Source: Lathyrus oleraceus (Eukaryota > Streptophyta > Magnoliopsida > Fabales > Fabaceae). From it: a DNA stretch of 64,000 nt. The position numbers and the translations under genes were made by a program. The stretch is taken from NCBI RefSeq assembly GCF_024323335.1, contig NC_066582.1, positions 94,484,944 through 94,548,943 on the forward strand, written 5' to 3'. Below, piece after piece: positions 44,562 to 57,639 of this stretch (position 1 is its first letter; each line of letters begins with the position of its first letter). The notes beneath the pieces were generated by a model. The model made no database searches and had not been told where the DNA came from. It saw nothing but the letters and a program-made list of their open reading frames with translations.

Positions 44562-47445
44562 TGTTGCACCCCAAAATTTGCCCTCTATTTTTAACTCTAA
44601 CAAATTTTTTGTTTCACATTCATTTGCATCATCTTCATAACATAACATTATTTTCTGTCTTAATATTAGCCGGAATAATTTCTCGGAATTTACAAACAGA
44701 CTGGTCAAATTAACTTTTTAACTGTGCCTAAAATTAGTCAACGAAAAAATGTCAAGTTTAAGTTTGCAAATGTCGGTAACATTAATCTGCGGTTCACGTG
44801 GTTTAATTTGACATGCTAAAAATATTTTTACGACTATTTTTGGTCATATGTTGATCAGTCTGAGCAGTTTAAACGGTCATAATTTTTATTTCAAAATCCG
44901 ACCAAACGCTGTATTTTTCCGAGTCATTTATTTCGCGCTGATTATTTTGACGTGTTCATTTTATTTTTTCGAGCATTTTGGTGCCCGACTTTTTTTTTTT
45001 GAGTCTATTTATTTTTATATTGGGTCTAGAATAAATAAATAGGTTAATTAATTTTTATTTTAATTTTAACTATTTTAATTATTTAACTTTATTCAGTTTT
45101 TAATTTAATATTGGGTTTCAAAATAAACTTAGGCCCATTATCATTAACCTAATTTGTTCCTATATATATTTACTAGCATGACTGATAGAGAGAGGCCAAA
45201 AAGACAGAACAAAAAAGAGAAATTGAGAGTGGCTGATCTATACTATCGTACACACAGTTTGGTAATAGTTTATATATGATATATATTTTATCTATTTTGT
45301 TGATATATATATATTTCTATTTTATGTTATAATTTGATTATGTTTTCGGATCGGATCGTGTCAATACGCCGTTTTCACATATACGTGTATGAGGCGTGAC
45401 ATTTGTGTTATCCGATCCAGTTGCGATGATCGCAATTTTGCGCTAGCAACGCCGTTGTTTTTTTTAATTCATTTTTTTTAATTTTATATATACATATATT
45501 TAGATCTGCGCATTTTTTTTCATAACTAACTACCCTGATTTTTCCTAAACCCTGACAATTTCGCCACAAACTCTAAATTTCAAACCTAAAACTTTAACCG
45601 TGTTATTTCCTTTAAACCATAAACCTTTTCTTAAACCTTAACAAACCTTATTATTATTCCCTATTTTCGCTCATATTTATGTTATTCATACACTGTAACT
45701 GCTTCGCCCTTGTAATATTTTAAGTTTTAACTTGTAATATTTTCAGTTTTACTTTTCGCCATCTTTATTATGTAACTGCACCAAAGCGTTGTAATAATTA
45801 GGGTTTTATTTTCTACCATTTATTTTCTGCCATTTATTTTCTGCCATTTTATTTTTCTGCCATTTATTTTTCTGCCATTTAAATTCCTGCCATTGATCCT
45901 ATATTAACTGCGTGGTTTAGTAATGTAGGGCGTGAAAACCTACTAAATTAATTATTTAATATTTTTCTATAACCTTTATATTTTTTGTAAATAAATAATA
46001 AATACTAACTATTTTAATAACTTTTTTTTTATTACTTACATATAATAATAAATCCTTATATATTTTGTAAATAAAATCTAATTGACCATTTTTCTAATTG
46101 AATAATAATAATAAACCTATTAATCTAATAATTTGATATTTTCTATAATCTTTATTTATTTTGTAAATAACTAACTTAATATTTTTCATATAACTCTTTT
46201 ATTTTATAATTTGTACATTAATGTATTTTAAATTCTTTTATTATTACTAATTTATTTTAAACTCATATTTTTTCTAATAACTTCTAAAAAAATCTAACTT
46301 GTTTAACTTAAAATAATTTCTTTTAAAATTCTAACCTTTTTATTATCACTTTATTATTATTGTTATTTTATTATTGCTTTATTACCATTGTTTATTTATT
46401 ATTTTATTATTATTTGGTTTTATCTATTCTATTTTTGCTTCATTATTTTCCTTATTTTAATTTTGTTTTATTTATAATATTAGGAACAAATGTATAGGTT
46501 GTAAATTTATTCTTTCTCGCCTGATTATTATGTATCTGTCCCATAGCCATGTAATAGTTTAAGAATTTATTTTTCTTGCTTTTATTTTTGTAAATATTTA
46601 TTGCGTGGTTAGTAATTTAGGGAGTGCAAAAAAAAACTAACTGTAAATAATTGAACTTAGAAAATTAAATTCAAGACAAATATCTGAAAAATAACACTCA
46701 CACACGTAAGTCGATCTTTGATCGCCATCTGTACTTCCTAGGGTATTCCTCTTGGTTGCCTTCTCTAAATGGTCAAGTCCCTCGAAAATAGGGGTGTCTT
46801 AAGCAAAGTCCCTTCAAACAGAAAAATCATCAAGTCCCTATAAACTTAAAAGATCAAGTCCCTACGAGGTTGCCTACGATATAATGATCTTGTCCCTTCG
46901 GTAAATATGATGATAGTCCCTACGAGTTGCTAAAGACACCCCTTATGTTGCCTTCATTGACCATACGATGACCCTACGCCCGTCCCTTAAACACATCCAA
47001 GGTAATGACTACCTATTCCTTAATAATAGGGACAGTCTTACCATTGAAAGAATATACGAGAACACGAAAGACTTAATCTAGGGTAGGTATCTCATAGTTA
47101 CTTGCTCACACTTTTCAAAATTACTTTTACACCTCACAATTTCTAAACTAGGCTTTGTATACACCCATACGAGGGTCATTACAAAGTACTTAAAGAAATT
47201 TTTCTAATCACACACTACACTCTTGCAAACAAACAAAGTGAGCTAAGTAACTAAGAGCCCATGGATAACCATGGATATAAAGGGTGCTAATACCTTCCCT
47301 TTGTATAACCTACCCCCCGAACTCAAAATCTTTTTAAGGTCTTTCCTGTTCTTTTATGTCCTTTCCTTTTGGATAAAATAAAAGTCGGTGGCGACTCTTG
47401 CTATCCGCAACATTTAACTAAAGTCAGTTCTCCCACCGTGTTACA
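44562..47445 (+). repeat. LTR F, 3' LTR of element N (2884 bp)
   Basis: Matches 34308-37269 almost base for base; by eye about a dozen substitutions, small homopolymer changes and (AT)6 in place of (AT)46. The ends TGTTGCACC and GTGTTACA are intact. Non-coding. Confidence 0.97.
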
Positions 47446-47450
47446 CCGAG
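47446..47450. repeat. Target site duplication CCGAG, right copy
   Basis: Matches 34303-34307 exactly. Confidence 0.95.
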
Positions 47451-47977
47451 AAGTTGAGGACCGTAGAACATTTAACCCCTCTTGGCCTATTTACGATATA
47501 GTGCGGAGACTGTTCAAGTGTAGACTTGATAACAGTTGTCACGCGATACTACACTCAGACGAGTTTCTCTTGAGAATATTATGGGTTGATGAGTCAGTCA
47601 TCCTAACCTGTAATTAAGACTCTGGGAACTTTTTTGAACATGATCTACAGGTTTTTATCCTTAGTACACTCCTTTGGGATGGTTCTTACCTAGATTCCAT
47701 ACTCATGACTCACAACAGACCCTTGATTCTTGGTGGATCTAATCAAGTCTTGTCAATATCGATGGAACTTGGGTGTTGATAAGGTGAAAACCCTAATCCA
47801 CCAAAATGGATGATTGATCTTGACAATGACTTGATTCATCCATTGACCTTTGTTTGGTTGCCTTGTGTGTGATCTCTTATTTGTGATTGTTGCATTCATG
47901 CATTCATACGCATCATAACATTCATCGCACCAAAAATTTCAAGGAATTGAGGTCTTATTTTCAAATATTTTCAGACC
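47451..47977 (+). other. Element III leader, right part
   Basis: Continuation of the leader interrupted by element N. No ORF of note. It ends in a T-rich tract and TTTTCAG (47974), then ACC and the ORF1 ATG. Confidence 0.6.
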
Positions 47978-49490
47978 ATGGATTGTGGACGAAGGAACAC
48001 AAGAAGTACAGTTTCAGATGTCCAGACTTGAAAGAGTTAAGGAAGCTATCATCTTTTGTATTAGATCCCTTGGACTTCAAGCAACATCATGGGAAGCTTC
48101 TATCTATTTTGTCTGCTGATGTGGTTGAGGACTTTTGAGTGTGTTGGTTCAGTTCTATTACCCTCTCTACTGTTGCTTCACCTTTCCTGATTATCAGCTT
48201 GTGCCTACGTTAGAGGAGTACGCCCATCTCTTGGGAATACCTGTTTCTAACAAAGTGCCCTTTAGTGGATTAGAGGAGATTCCTAGATCTCACATCATAG
48301 TCGAACCTTTTCACTTGAAGATGTCTGAGATAGAGGCTCATTGGGTGAAGAAAGGAGGATTGTTTGGGTTGCCTTCCGACTTCCTCATCAAGGAAGCTAT
48401 TGGCTTTGCTCAAGCCGGTAGTGTGGACGCTTTTCAAGCCATCTTTGTGATTCTCATCTATGGTTTGGCTTTGTTCCCTAACATTGACGGTTTTGTTGAT
48501 GTTAACGCCATTAGAATTTTCTTGATTGGGAATCCCGTGCCTACTCTGTTAGAAGATATGTACTTATCTTTGCATCTAAGGAATTCTAAAGGTGGTGGAA
48601 CGATTGTGTGTTGTGTTCCTCTTCTGTATAAGTGGTTTATTTCGCACTTGCCTCAGACTCCTACTTTTGTGGAGAACAAGCAATGTCTACGGTGGTCTCA
48701 GAGACTTATGTCTCTCACTAATGATGATATAGTTTGGTATGATCATTCATTAAGCAGTTTGGAGATTATTGATTTTTATGGTGAATCCTCTAATGTTCCT
48801 CTCATTGGTACACAAGGAGGAATCAACTAAACCCCTTCTTTGGCTCGACGTCAACTTGGGTTCCCCTTGAGAGACAAACCTAATAACACTTTGTTAGAAG
48901 GTCTTTTCTATCAAGAGGGTAAAGATCCCCAACGTTTTAAGTAGAAGATTGTGCATGCTTGGTATAATATGCATAAGAAAGGAATATCCGAGCTTGATCC
49001 GTGCAATTGTGTAGCTTTGGAAACTTACACTCTTTGGGTAAAGAAGAGAGCTTTAGAATTGAAGATGCCTTATACTTATGAAAGACATATGTCTATGGTT
49101 GTGGTTGAGCCATTAGCTCTCCCTAACAAAGATGTAGAGGAGTTGGAAGACGCACTCGCCAAGATGAAGCAAGAGAAGGACATGTGGGAAGAGCGTATCC
49201 ATGCTTTGAGTAGAAAGCATGAGGAGTTGCAGTTTGAGTATAAGGACAAAGATGCACTTATTGAGCTTCTTGAAGATCGAGTAAAGAAGAGACAGAGAGA
49301 GCCAGAGGTTTCATCTTCCTCTAGTATGCCTTAGCCTTCCGTTGCTTGGAAGAAGATTGTTGATCGGCTTGTCCTCGAGAAGACTCAAATGAAGACTTCT
49401 TTTGAGTCCGAGATTCGACGCATTCGAAGGAAGTACGTGCCTACAGTTAGATCCTATGACATTGTTGTTAGGGATCCTAAAAATGACTAG
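47978..49490 (+). pseudogene. Ogre ORF1 (element III)
   Basis: Second copy of the Ogre-specific upstream ORF, function unknown. ATG 47978 begins MDCGRRNT; a frameshift near 48000 moves homology into the frame read as RCPDLKELRKLS. A further frame change or stop near 48136 precedes the conserved FTFPDYQLVPTLEEYAHLLGIP block. In-frame stops occur at 48828-48830, near 48942 and at TAG 49332-49334; the frame then runs on to TAG 49488-49490, so the full protein would be about 500 residues. The C-terminal third (VEELEDALAKMKQEKDMW) is a predicted coiled coil. It shares the domain order of the element N copy, but the two have diverged strongly outside the central block. Confidence 0.78.
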
Positions 49491-49789
49491 TTTCCTTTGC
49501 TCTTGTATTTTGTATTTTTGGTTTCTGGAATTGTACTCAGTGTAATCCTTCCAATTATATAAATAAACGAGATTTTTATGATCAAATAAAATTGTTGCAA
49601 TCGTTATTATCATATATATTTGCAAATAATATAGTAAGTTCCTTGAAAATTAAAAATAATCAAGCATTGCATTTCATGCACCATTTGCATAGCAGGTTTC
49701 TCTTTCACTAGATGTCTTATTGGTATTTCTTCTATGCTTTAGCCAAGCTGACTCATCGATACAATACCAGCGCCAACCACTCAAGAATC
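49491..49789 (+). other. ORF1-gag spacer of element III
   Basis: AT-rich and non-coding. It contains GCATAGCAG/GTTTCT, equivalent to the CACAG/GTTTCT site in element N, and a later T-rich tract with CTTTAG (49742). Consistent with an acceptor before gag; no ORF. Confidence 0.4.
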
Positions 49790-51265
49790 ATGGAACATCT
49801 AGAGCAAGAGAACAAATATTTGAAGGATGAGATCGCCTGCTTGACTGCCATGATGGAGTCAGTGTTAGCCGCTCAGAGCCAATCTTCTCCAACACCTGCA
49901 ACTCCTCCTCCTCAGAGGATTGTTATTTCGGAGGTGGCTACCTCTACCATTCCTGTTACTACTGCTCACTTTACGCCTGCCATGCTTGCCGGATTCCTGT
50001 GGGGAATGCCGCCCAACTTTGTTCCTGAAGGTTTTGCCCCTACATTTGCTTCCATGCCGGCATCTAGCCTGGTCATGTTTGTGCCACCACCAGTTGTGCA
50101 TACCCTACCCCGTGTTGAAGATATCATCTATCATTCAGAGCCATCTAAGGGTCCGGATGTTTATGAGAAAATGGACAAAATGAAAGACCAATTCCTTGAG
50201 CTGCGAAAGGAGTTGAAAACTTTAAGGGGTAAAGATCTGTTTGGTAAGAGTGTTGTGGAACTTTGCTTGGTTCCTAATGTCAAAATCCCGATAAAGTTCA
50301 AAGTACCTGACTTTGAAAAGTACAAGGGGTATACTTGTCCGCTCAGTCATCTCGCCATGTATGCTAGAAAGATGTCGACGCAAACTGATAATGATCAGTT
50401 ATTGATTCATTATTTTCAAGACAGTCTGACCGGTGCTGCTTTGAGGTGGTACATGAGCTTGGATAGTGCGAGCATCCGCATATTCAATGATTTAGGTAAA
50501 GCATTTGTAACGAAGTACAAGTATAATATGGGCATGACGCCGGATAGGGACCAATTAAGGTCATTGTCTCAGAAGGATAACGAGACGTTCAAGGAGTACG
50601 CTCAATGATAGAGAGAACTTGCCGCTCAGATTACCCCTCCTTTGGAAGAAAAGGAGATGATCAAGATTTTCCTCAAGACCCTAAGCTCAATTTACTATGA
50701 GCGGATGATTGTCAGTGCCCCCAGTGATTTTACCGAGATGGTAAGCATGAGGTTGAGACTAGAGGAAGGTGTCCGAGAGATACGGTTATCTAAGGAGGAA
50801 GTTGCGTCCAGTAAGAGGTACGGTAATATTTTTGCTAAGAAGAAAGAGAATGATGCTAATGCAGTATCCGTTGGGAGGCAGAGGAGGCCTCATGTAAGAA
50901 GAAGTCGGCCACCCCGTCAACACCATCATCAAGTATCATTTGTCATTCCAGTATTTTCGAACAACCGATCAACACCAATTCAACAACAACATCAACAACC
51001 GCCGCAACAACGAACAAATACCTACAACAACAACAATACCAACAATCATCAACAACAACAAAACTTCGAGAGGAAGAAGGCATATTTTGACCCTATTCCT
51101 ATGACATATGTTGAATTGTATCCATCGTTGGTCCTCAAGAACCTTTTGCAACCAAGAAATCCACCTCAAATCCCTGAACCATTCCATGGTGGTATAAATT
51201 GGAACTCCGTTGTGCCTTTCACCAAGGAGCTCATGTTCATGATATTGAGAATTGTTACCCCCTGA
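49790..51265 (+). pseudogene. gag: Ogre gag, N-terminal and capsid region (element III)
   Basis: ATG 49790 starts a short coiled coil (MEHLEQENKYLKDEI). A proline-rich segment follows, then the Ty3-type capsid core: PDFEKYKGYTCPLSHL, YFQDSLTGAALRWYMSLD, RDQLRSLSQKDNETFKEYAQ. Tandem stops TGA 50606-50608 and TAG 50609-50611 replace what are probably Arg and Trp codons. The same frame continues with RELAAQITPPL to 51265 through a basic, Gln/Asn-rich nucleic-acid-binding tail (RRPHVRRSRPP, QQHQQPPQQ). Near 51200 the homology shifts to another frame. Gag would form the particle shell and bind RNA. Confidence 0.87.
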
Positions 51266-52190
51266 AGTACAAAGTCCAAAAATTGGTTAAAAGTGGAATG
51301 GTGTCCTTCGAGGACCGTGCGCAAAATGTCAAAGCTAATCCACTACCTGCTCATGGTAACCCTTCTGTCAATATGGTGGATGGTTGTCCTGGGGAGTTCA
51401 AGATATTTGATGTTCGCTTCATTAGAAGGTCCTTGGTGACAATGCACAAGGATATCTATTTGGTAAGCGATTATGAGCATGATCATGATGGTTGTGTTAT
51501 TTACAGTGTCAATCCTAGAGGTTGTATGGTTGTGAAGCAAGACATCCAGAGGTTGATGGACGAAGGTATGATTCAGATCCTCTAGTCACTTCACGTGGAT
51601 GATGATGTGAATGTAATAGTGCAAGTATTCAAGACACCAGAGAAAGTGGTGATTCAGTATGATATCAACAGTAGTAACAGTGTCAGTAACAGATCGGTAT
51701 CGCTGTTGGTTATACGGTTAGAGGGCCCCATCCTATATGCCTCCGATAAGGATGTCCCATATTAGTACAATGCTACCATGTTAGAGAATTCTCAAGAGGT
51801 TCCTTTACCTACGACCAGTTCTGTTGTGAGTATAGCTGATGTTACTAAGGTGACCCGTAGTGGTCATGTCTTTGGGCCAGTATTCCCTAAGAATGTGGAG
51901 GATATATATGTTAATAAGAAGGTTGAGGTGCCTGTAGTAGATCTTGTTAACGCTCCAAAGTGTCAGTCTGATAAATCCAGCGATTTGAAGCCTAACGATG
52001 ATGATAAGGTACTCTGATTGATCAAGAGGAGCGAGTTTAATATGGTGGAGCAGCTGCTCCAAACTCCCTCCAAGATTTCAGTGTTGTCTCTGCTAATGAA
52101 TTCAATATTGCGGCTAACATCACTTCCTGCAACAACCTCAGTTTTTGTGATGAAGAACTCCCCGAGGAGGGTAGAAATCATAACCTAGCT
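51206..52190 (+). pseudogene. gag: Ogre gag C-terminus and linker (element III)
   Basis: Continues gag after the frameshift. CAFHQGAHVHDIENC fits a variant zinc knuckle (C-x2-H-x5-H-x4-C). KVQKLVKSG and the NMVDGCPG block match element I from its first bases. In-frame stops are TAG 51583-51585 (CAG expected), TAG 51763-51765 (TGG expected, as in element N IPW) and TGA 52015-52017. Near 52100 about 60-80 bp present in element I are deleted, between MNS and IAANIT, with a frame change. Confidence 0.82.
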
Positions 52191-52464
52191 TTGCACATTT
52201 CAATGAATTGCAAGGAGAATGCTTTGTCAAATGTGTTGGTTGACACTGGTTCTTCATTGAACGTTACGAAATCAACTTTATCAAGGTTGTCATACCAAGG
52301 AGCTCCTATGAGATATAGTGGCGTGATCGTCAAAGCATTTGATGGTTCTCGCAAGACTTTGATTGGCGAAGTGGACCTTCTAGTGAAGATAGGTCCGAGT
52401 GATTTCCATATTACTTTCCAAGTAGTGGATATCCACCCGGCCTATAGCTGCTTGTTAGGAAGGA
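52191..52464 (+). pseudogene. pro: Ogre protease, truncated by copia insertion (element III)
   Basis: Contains HISMNCK, the active site VDTGSSLNV (the following Leu-Pro is missing), KAFDGSRKTLIGEVDL and DIHPAYSCLLGR. Homology stops within the CLLGRPWIHEAG motif at about 52464, where sequence of the copia LTR begins. The remainder of element III should lie beyond the right edge. Confidence 0.87.
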
Positions 52465-52742
52465 AGGTAGAGAAAAACAAGAAAGGGGGTTTGAATTATT
52501 TTGAAAAAATAAAAACTTTTTGACAGATTGGACACACATAGAATAAAGACAGATTGACACGGAATTTTATACTGGTTCGCTTGAAATTCAAAGCTACAAC
52601 ATTCCACCCGACCAAGGTGATTTCGCCTTCAAAAAGGACTTAATCCACTAATCTTTAAAGATTACACAAACAATTGTCTAAGAGAATAATCCCTTAGCCC
52701 TCTCAAGTATTCAGATTGCACAGAGTCACTTGAGGAAATATC
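52465..52742 (-). repeat. 3' LTR of copia element IV, distal part
   Basis: The terminal (U5) portion in minus orientation, from the host junction to the LTR G insertion. It includes AAGAAAGGGGGTTTGAATT, the reverse complement of the C-rich segment often seen near the end of Sirevirus LTRs. The rest of the LTR is at 57640-58372, giving about 1.0 kb in total. Confidence 0.72.
52738..52742. repeat. Target site duplication ATATC, left copy
   Basis: ATATC precedes LTR G and recurs at 57640-57644 directly after it. Confidence 0.9.
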
Positions 52743-55700
52743 TGTAGCGGGGTATTCGTTACCATTAGAGATATTGACTAAATCCAAGGTAAATCATACA
52801 AAGTCGAGTCGCCACCGCACTTCTATTTATCCAAAGGAATGGTTAGAAAGCGAACAAAAACCTAATAGTTTTAACAAAAAAACTAGTAAAAGAAACAAAG
52901 ATCTGGGTAAGGGGGTTGGTTATGCAATGGGAAGGTGTTAGGCACCCAAAACATCCTAGGTACTCCTAGGGAGCCCTTTTCACATTTGTTGTAAAGGTTG
53001 TTGTTTTTGAAAAAAAAATTGTTTGTGCAAACATGATTGAAGAGATGAGAAGAGAATATACAAGTTATTTACATTTTGTGTTTGGATGGATAAACCCATT
53101 GCCTACGTACCATCTTAAAAAAGATTAGGATCAAAACCTCGTAGTTCGGGGTAAAAATCTCAAAAACGAGTTGGTGAATTGATTGGTCCAAAAGCTTTAA
53201 GGTCTTTTGTTATCAAAGGGAGAAAACTCAACCAAACCACAAATCCACCATGTGAGGATAGCTTCAACATGCTAGTGAGGGGTTAACCCTATAATAAGCA
53301 TGGAAGACTCACTGTCCATCACTAAGGATATAGGTGAGTATTACATCTACCACAAAGATAACTCAAACCTAACAGCTAAAGGTTATGGAAAATTTGATTA
53401 AGAAGTGGCCATTGGAGCCACAAAAAGAAATTTGAATGGGTTATATTTACCAATTAGAAGTATGTACAAAATGGTCAAAGTTGACTTAAAGATTCAATTC
53501 AAAATAAGTGTTGTGGAAAGAAAGTTTGAAAATCAAAAGCATAAGGCTTAGGTTTCTAATGTTTGAAAGCAAAGGTTAAATGTTTGCACAATAAGGTTTT
53601 GGCTTGGGTTAGAGTGGAGAGATGAAGAAGAAGGGCTAAGTCCTAAGTAAAACAAAAAAGAGAAGGGATGAAGAATCAAAACCACAATGGAGTTCCTCTC
53701 TTGAGATCATATTGATGATCCAAGTAGCTCCCATCCTTTGGAATAAGCAAGCACAAAGCATAAGCAATCAAACAAGTCTCATAAGGGATCCTCAATGTGT
53801 CTTGTATCCTTCACTTTGGATGAACATGGTAATGGTGCTTCAATTGAGCTCATAGCATCCCTAGCACAAAAGCACACACATCAAAAGTTCCATAAAGTAA
53901 AACAAGAATGGACAAGAGTGAGTTTAGAGATTTGGTCCTTCTAATCCATCTTCATCATTAAGATCCTTTTACTCCAATTTTGCATAAGGAAGGTCCTAGA
54001 ATCTAAGTCCAATTCTCCATTTCTTTGCATAGGGAAAGTCCTAGAAACTAAGTCCATTTCTTTGCATTTGGTCCACAACAATCAAAACAAAAACACAAGC
54101 AGAATAATATATACACAATTATGTGCTCAAGTGAGCAAAAGGCAAATGGCATTAACATAAACATGTGCTCAAGTGAGCAAAGAGAAAAGCAAATGGATAA
54201 TATGTGCAAGAATAGTAAATTGCATAAAAGTAAATTGCATAAAGTAAATGTTAATTGTCAATAGTTAGTGTTAGTAGTTAGTGTGCCATAAGGCAAATTT
54301 AGCGCTATGTTAAGCAATCGTAATTGGACTTATGTAGAAGTCACAACTATCTGAGGCCGGTCAATAATAATGTAGGCAACAAACACAAGTTAGGAGTCTT
54401 GATTAGTGAACCAAGTCCCAAAAACTTGCCATGCCAAAAAAGAAAATGAGAATTGATCTTGTATTGGTTTAAGCCTTTTGCATGATTTAGAAGACAACAT
54501 ATCCTTAATGCAAAGCCATTCACTTGATCAATTGATCAAGATGAATTAGATTTGAATCAAGGAAGATTAAATCTCCCTAACCAATGCTAACTTATCAACC
54601 TTCAACTCATTGATCAAGAAGAAAAGAAATAGAAGAAGAAGAAGGAAAAGATGGTTAAGAGAAATGGAAATGGCAAAATTAAAGTGCATTAAATGAAATA
54701 CAATGTATCAATCCTCATATGTTGACCAATAACATTGAAAGTCAAGGTCAAACAATCAAAAACAGAAATGAGATGAAGATTGGGAGTCAAGAAATGAATA
54801 AACTATTTTTGGCATTTTTTAATATTTAATTAAACTTGAATTAAAAATAAAATGGAAAGGTCAAACTTCAAAATTACTTCAAATCAACCTTGAAAGGTCC
54901 AAGTAATTTATCCTAAGTTCAACAAGGTCAAACAAAGTTTGACAAAAAATTTAAGCATTTTTAAAAGTCAGAAACTATTTTTAATCAATTAAAAATGAAT
55001 AAAAATAACCTAATTGAATTAAAATCTCAAATAAATCTCAAATCAATTTAAAAATTGATGAGAATATTTTTCATAGATTCATCATCATTCAAATAGGCTA
55101 GGAAAATATTTTTGCATTTTTTGAATATCAAAAACTATTTAAAATGAATTAAAAATAACCAGAAAAGAGAAAATTCACAAAAAATATCAAATGACAAAAT
55201 AAAAAATATTAAAAATCAGAAATAGAAACTAGAAATTATTTGGGAAATAATGCAATTGGTCCCATAATTTTTGGATTAAAAATGAAAGAGATATTGATTT
55301 TTGAAATAAAATGGATTTTAAGAAAATAAAATGGAATTAAAACAGAAAATAGAAATTGGAAAAAACAAGAGCCCTTAGATCTGAGCTCATTAATTGAGCT
55401 GGAAGATCCAAGGATCCAGAGGCGCGCGCTCATGGAACACCAAAGTCAATGCAATCACATGGGAAAGAAATAAAAGTCATAACAAGCAATGGTCAGGATT
55501 CGATCTGGGAAAAATATCACACGACCAGGATTCAAACTGGAAACAGGCGGCCACCGGAGCCACCTTCTTCTCCGATGAGCCTGCAGATTCTGGCCAAATT
55601 TGCAGGTCTTTAAACCTTAATGAAAATGCACGATCCTTATACCAAAATGAAGCTGGGGTGATGTACATCACTCCTGTAACCTTGAATCACACTCAAGATT

Positions 55701-57639
55701 CCTATAAATGGAGAAATCTGAGGTGGAAGATTCAGGTATGCAAGATGCAGATCAAGGAAAATCAAAATTGAAGCTACCACTAGCTTGCCTCTCAAGTGAG
55801 GACTTCAGAAAACATTAGATCCAAGCAAAAACGTCCATGGATGATGAGAATCGAAGAAAATACCAGTTGGAATGTAAGCTTGAGTTCTGGTAATTTGAGC
55901 ACGATGCCTTGCTTGCTTTGCTAAAACAGAAGTTCAATGAGATGAATGATGAAGGTTTAGAAGCATTAGATCTAAGAATTCAACCAGATGAAGTTGAATT
56001 TTAGATCTGAAAAATTTGAGAGAAATGCAATTGCTTCTTTAGTGATGGCTATGGAAAGAATTCTGCAGCATTTCAGGTTGAATTAGGCGTGTGAAATGAA
56101 TGGAATGAGGTCTCTATTTATAGAGGAAGTGGCAAGAAGCTTGTGATCAATCCGTGTGCATGGCATGTGAAGCTTCATTGCATGGGCTTGCATGATCATG
56201 CACAAGGCCCAAAAACAATGCCAAATGAATTCTGAGCATCAGCCAAATGGAATTGGACGTGTGACTTGCAAGGCAATTGCTTATGTACCAAGATTTCAAG
56301 TGAATTCCTCAATTGTACCTAAATAATCATCTCTTCGAAAGTACCATTTAGAAAATCCAAACATAGGCATATGGGTAATGGTTGGAAAGGTCTTTGTATA
56401 AGGAACAAATGTTATATTGGACAAAAACTCATTTGAAGTGTGGAAATTTATGAAATTTGAGTTTAAAGTGCAAGGTGCAAGATATGTCAAGGCAAGGTTT
56501 CTAAAATTGGCCAACTTTCAAGCCCTTCTGTTTTGATGATGCAAGCCTCAAATGGAAAAACCTCCAACATAAAAGTTGTATATAATTTCAAGACAATCAA
56601 AATGGAGTTATATTTTGCATCATTTGTATTTTTTATGAAAGAGTTATGGGCACTTGAAGTTTGACTTTTTTGACTTTCAATGCATTTGGTCAAAAAGGAC
56701 CTATAATGCCTTACACTATCACATGTATTTCCTTTGAGATTTTGAAATTTTGTTCAACATAACATTTGAAGTAGACATCTTAAGATTTCCGATTCATTTG
56801 ATCCCACCTCCAAATCATAAACAATGAATGAGTTATGTCCTTAGGAAGTTGACCCACAATTAGGGTTTCAGTCAAAATGACCTATAATGTATTGGAGTGG
56901 AAGATGGTCTTCCAAGCTTCAAATCAAATTTTTATGAACATGAAAGTTGTTCATATTGTCCTTAAGAACATATTTTATTTTGGAACCACCTCCATTTGAC
57001 CAACACATAAAAAGTTAGGTCTTAGTGCATTTCAAAATAGTCAGATGAATTGACTGATCAACTTCTCAAGTCCATGCCTCATATCTTGATGAATTGATGA
57101 TTGAGGACACTCAAATAAGTTCAAATATGCATGAAATGATGAATTAAAGAACTTCCCTTGATTTTATTTGATCATGGGCTAAGGTTGCTTCATGAGCAAG
57201 GCATTGTGATGCACAGATGAATTAGGGTTTCTCTGAAGAACAAACCTTAAACCCTTTGGCTTGCTTTGATCAAAATGATGCATTGAGGTACTAGGGAGGC
57301 ATATTTGATGGATGATAGATTTGGGAACCATTACCATGCTTGCTATCATCTTCTCTTGACCATGTCTTTGTACTAATGATCTCCTTGAAGCTTTGGACCT
57401 TATGATTGCTCAAGCTACAAAGCAAAAGATGTTAGTGACATATTTTTGTGCTTTTGGTTAGTAAACAAAATGAGAAAAGCAATGATATACAATTCAAGCA
57501 TGCTTGGTGATCTCAAACCATATCACAGAAGGTCCCACCCAAAGGCAAAGGGAACCAAGATGCTAATGATCCTTGAGGCTATGCAAATGCAATGTTATGA
57601 TGCTATGAGGGATCTTAGGGCCAAAATTGGGGTCTTATA
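52743..57639 (-). repeat. LTR G: solo Ogre LTR, reverse orientation (4897 bp)
   Basis: Read on the minus strand it runs from TATAAGACCCCAATTTTGG (the normal TGTAAGACCCC start with one G-to-A change) to ...ATACCCCGCTACA. It is flanked by ATATC on both sides with no internal element sequence, so it is a solo LTR. TATAAATA on the minus strand is at 56115-56122. The shared LTR-end block is near 52954-52976, and GAGTCGCCACC (reverse of GGTGGCGACTC) near 52806. Short ORFs inside (for example near 55400) do not resemble known proteins. It lies within the LTR of the copia element. Confidence 0.93.

Larger units (their letters stand above)
34308..47445 (+). mobile_element. Element N: complete but internally deleted Ogre-type element (13.1 kb)
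   Basis: Bounded by two LTRs (34308-37269 and 44562-47445) with TGTTGCACCCC...GTGTTACA ends and flanked by CCGAG on both sides. The LTRs differ by roughly a dozen substitutions by eye plus one microsatellite length change, so insertion is recent. Internally it has a primer-binding site, ORF1, a gag/pro frame lacking the capsid and zinc-knuckle region, an intron, and only fragments of RT, RNase H and integrase. It therefore cannot have moved by its own enzymes in its present form. It is nested in the leader of element III. Confidence 0.95.
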
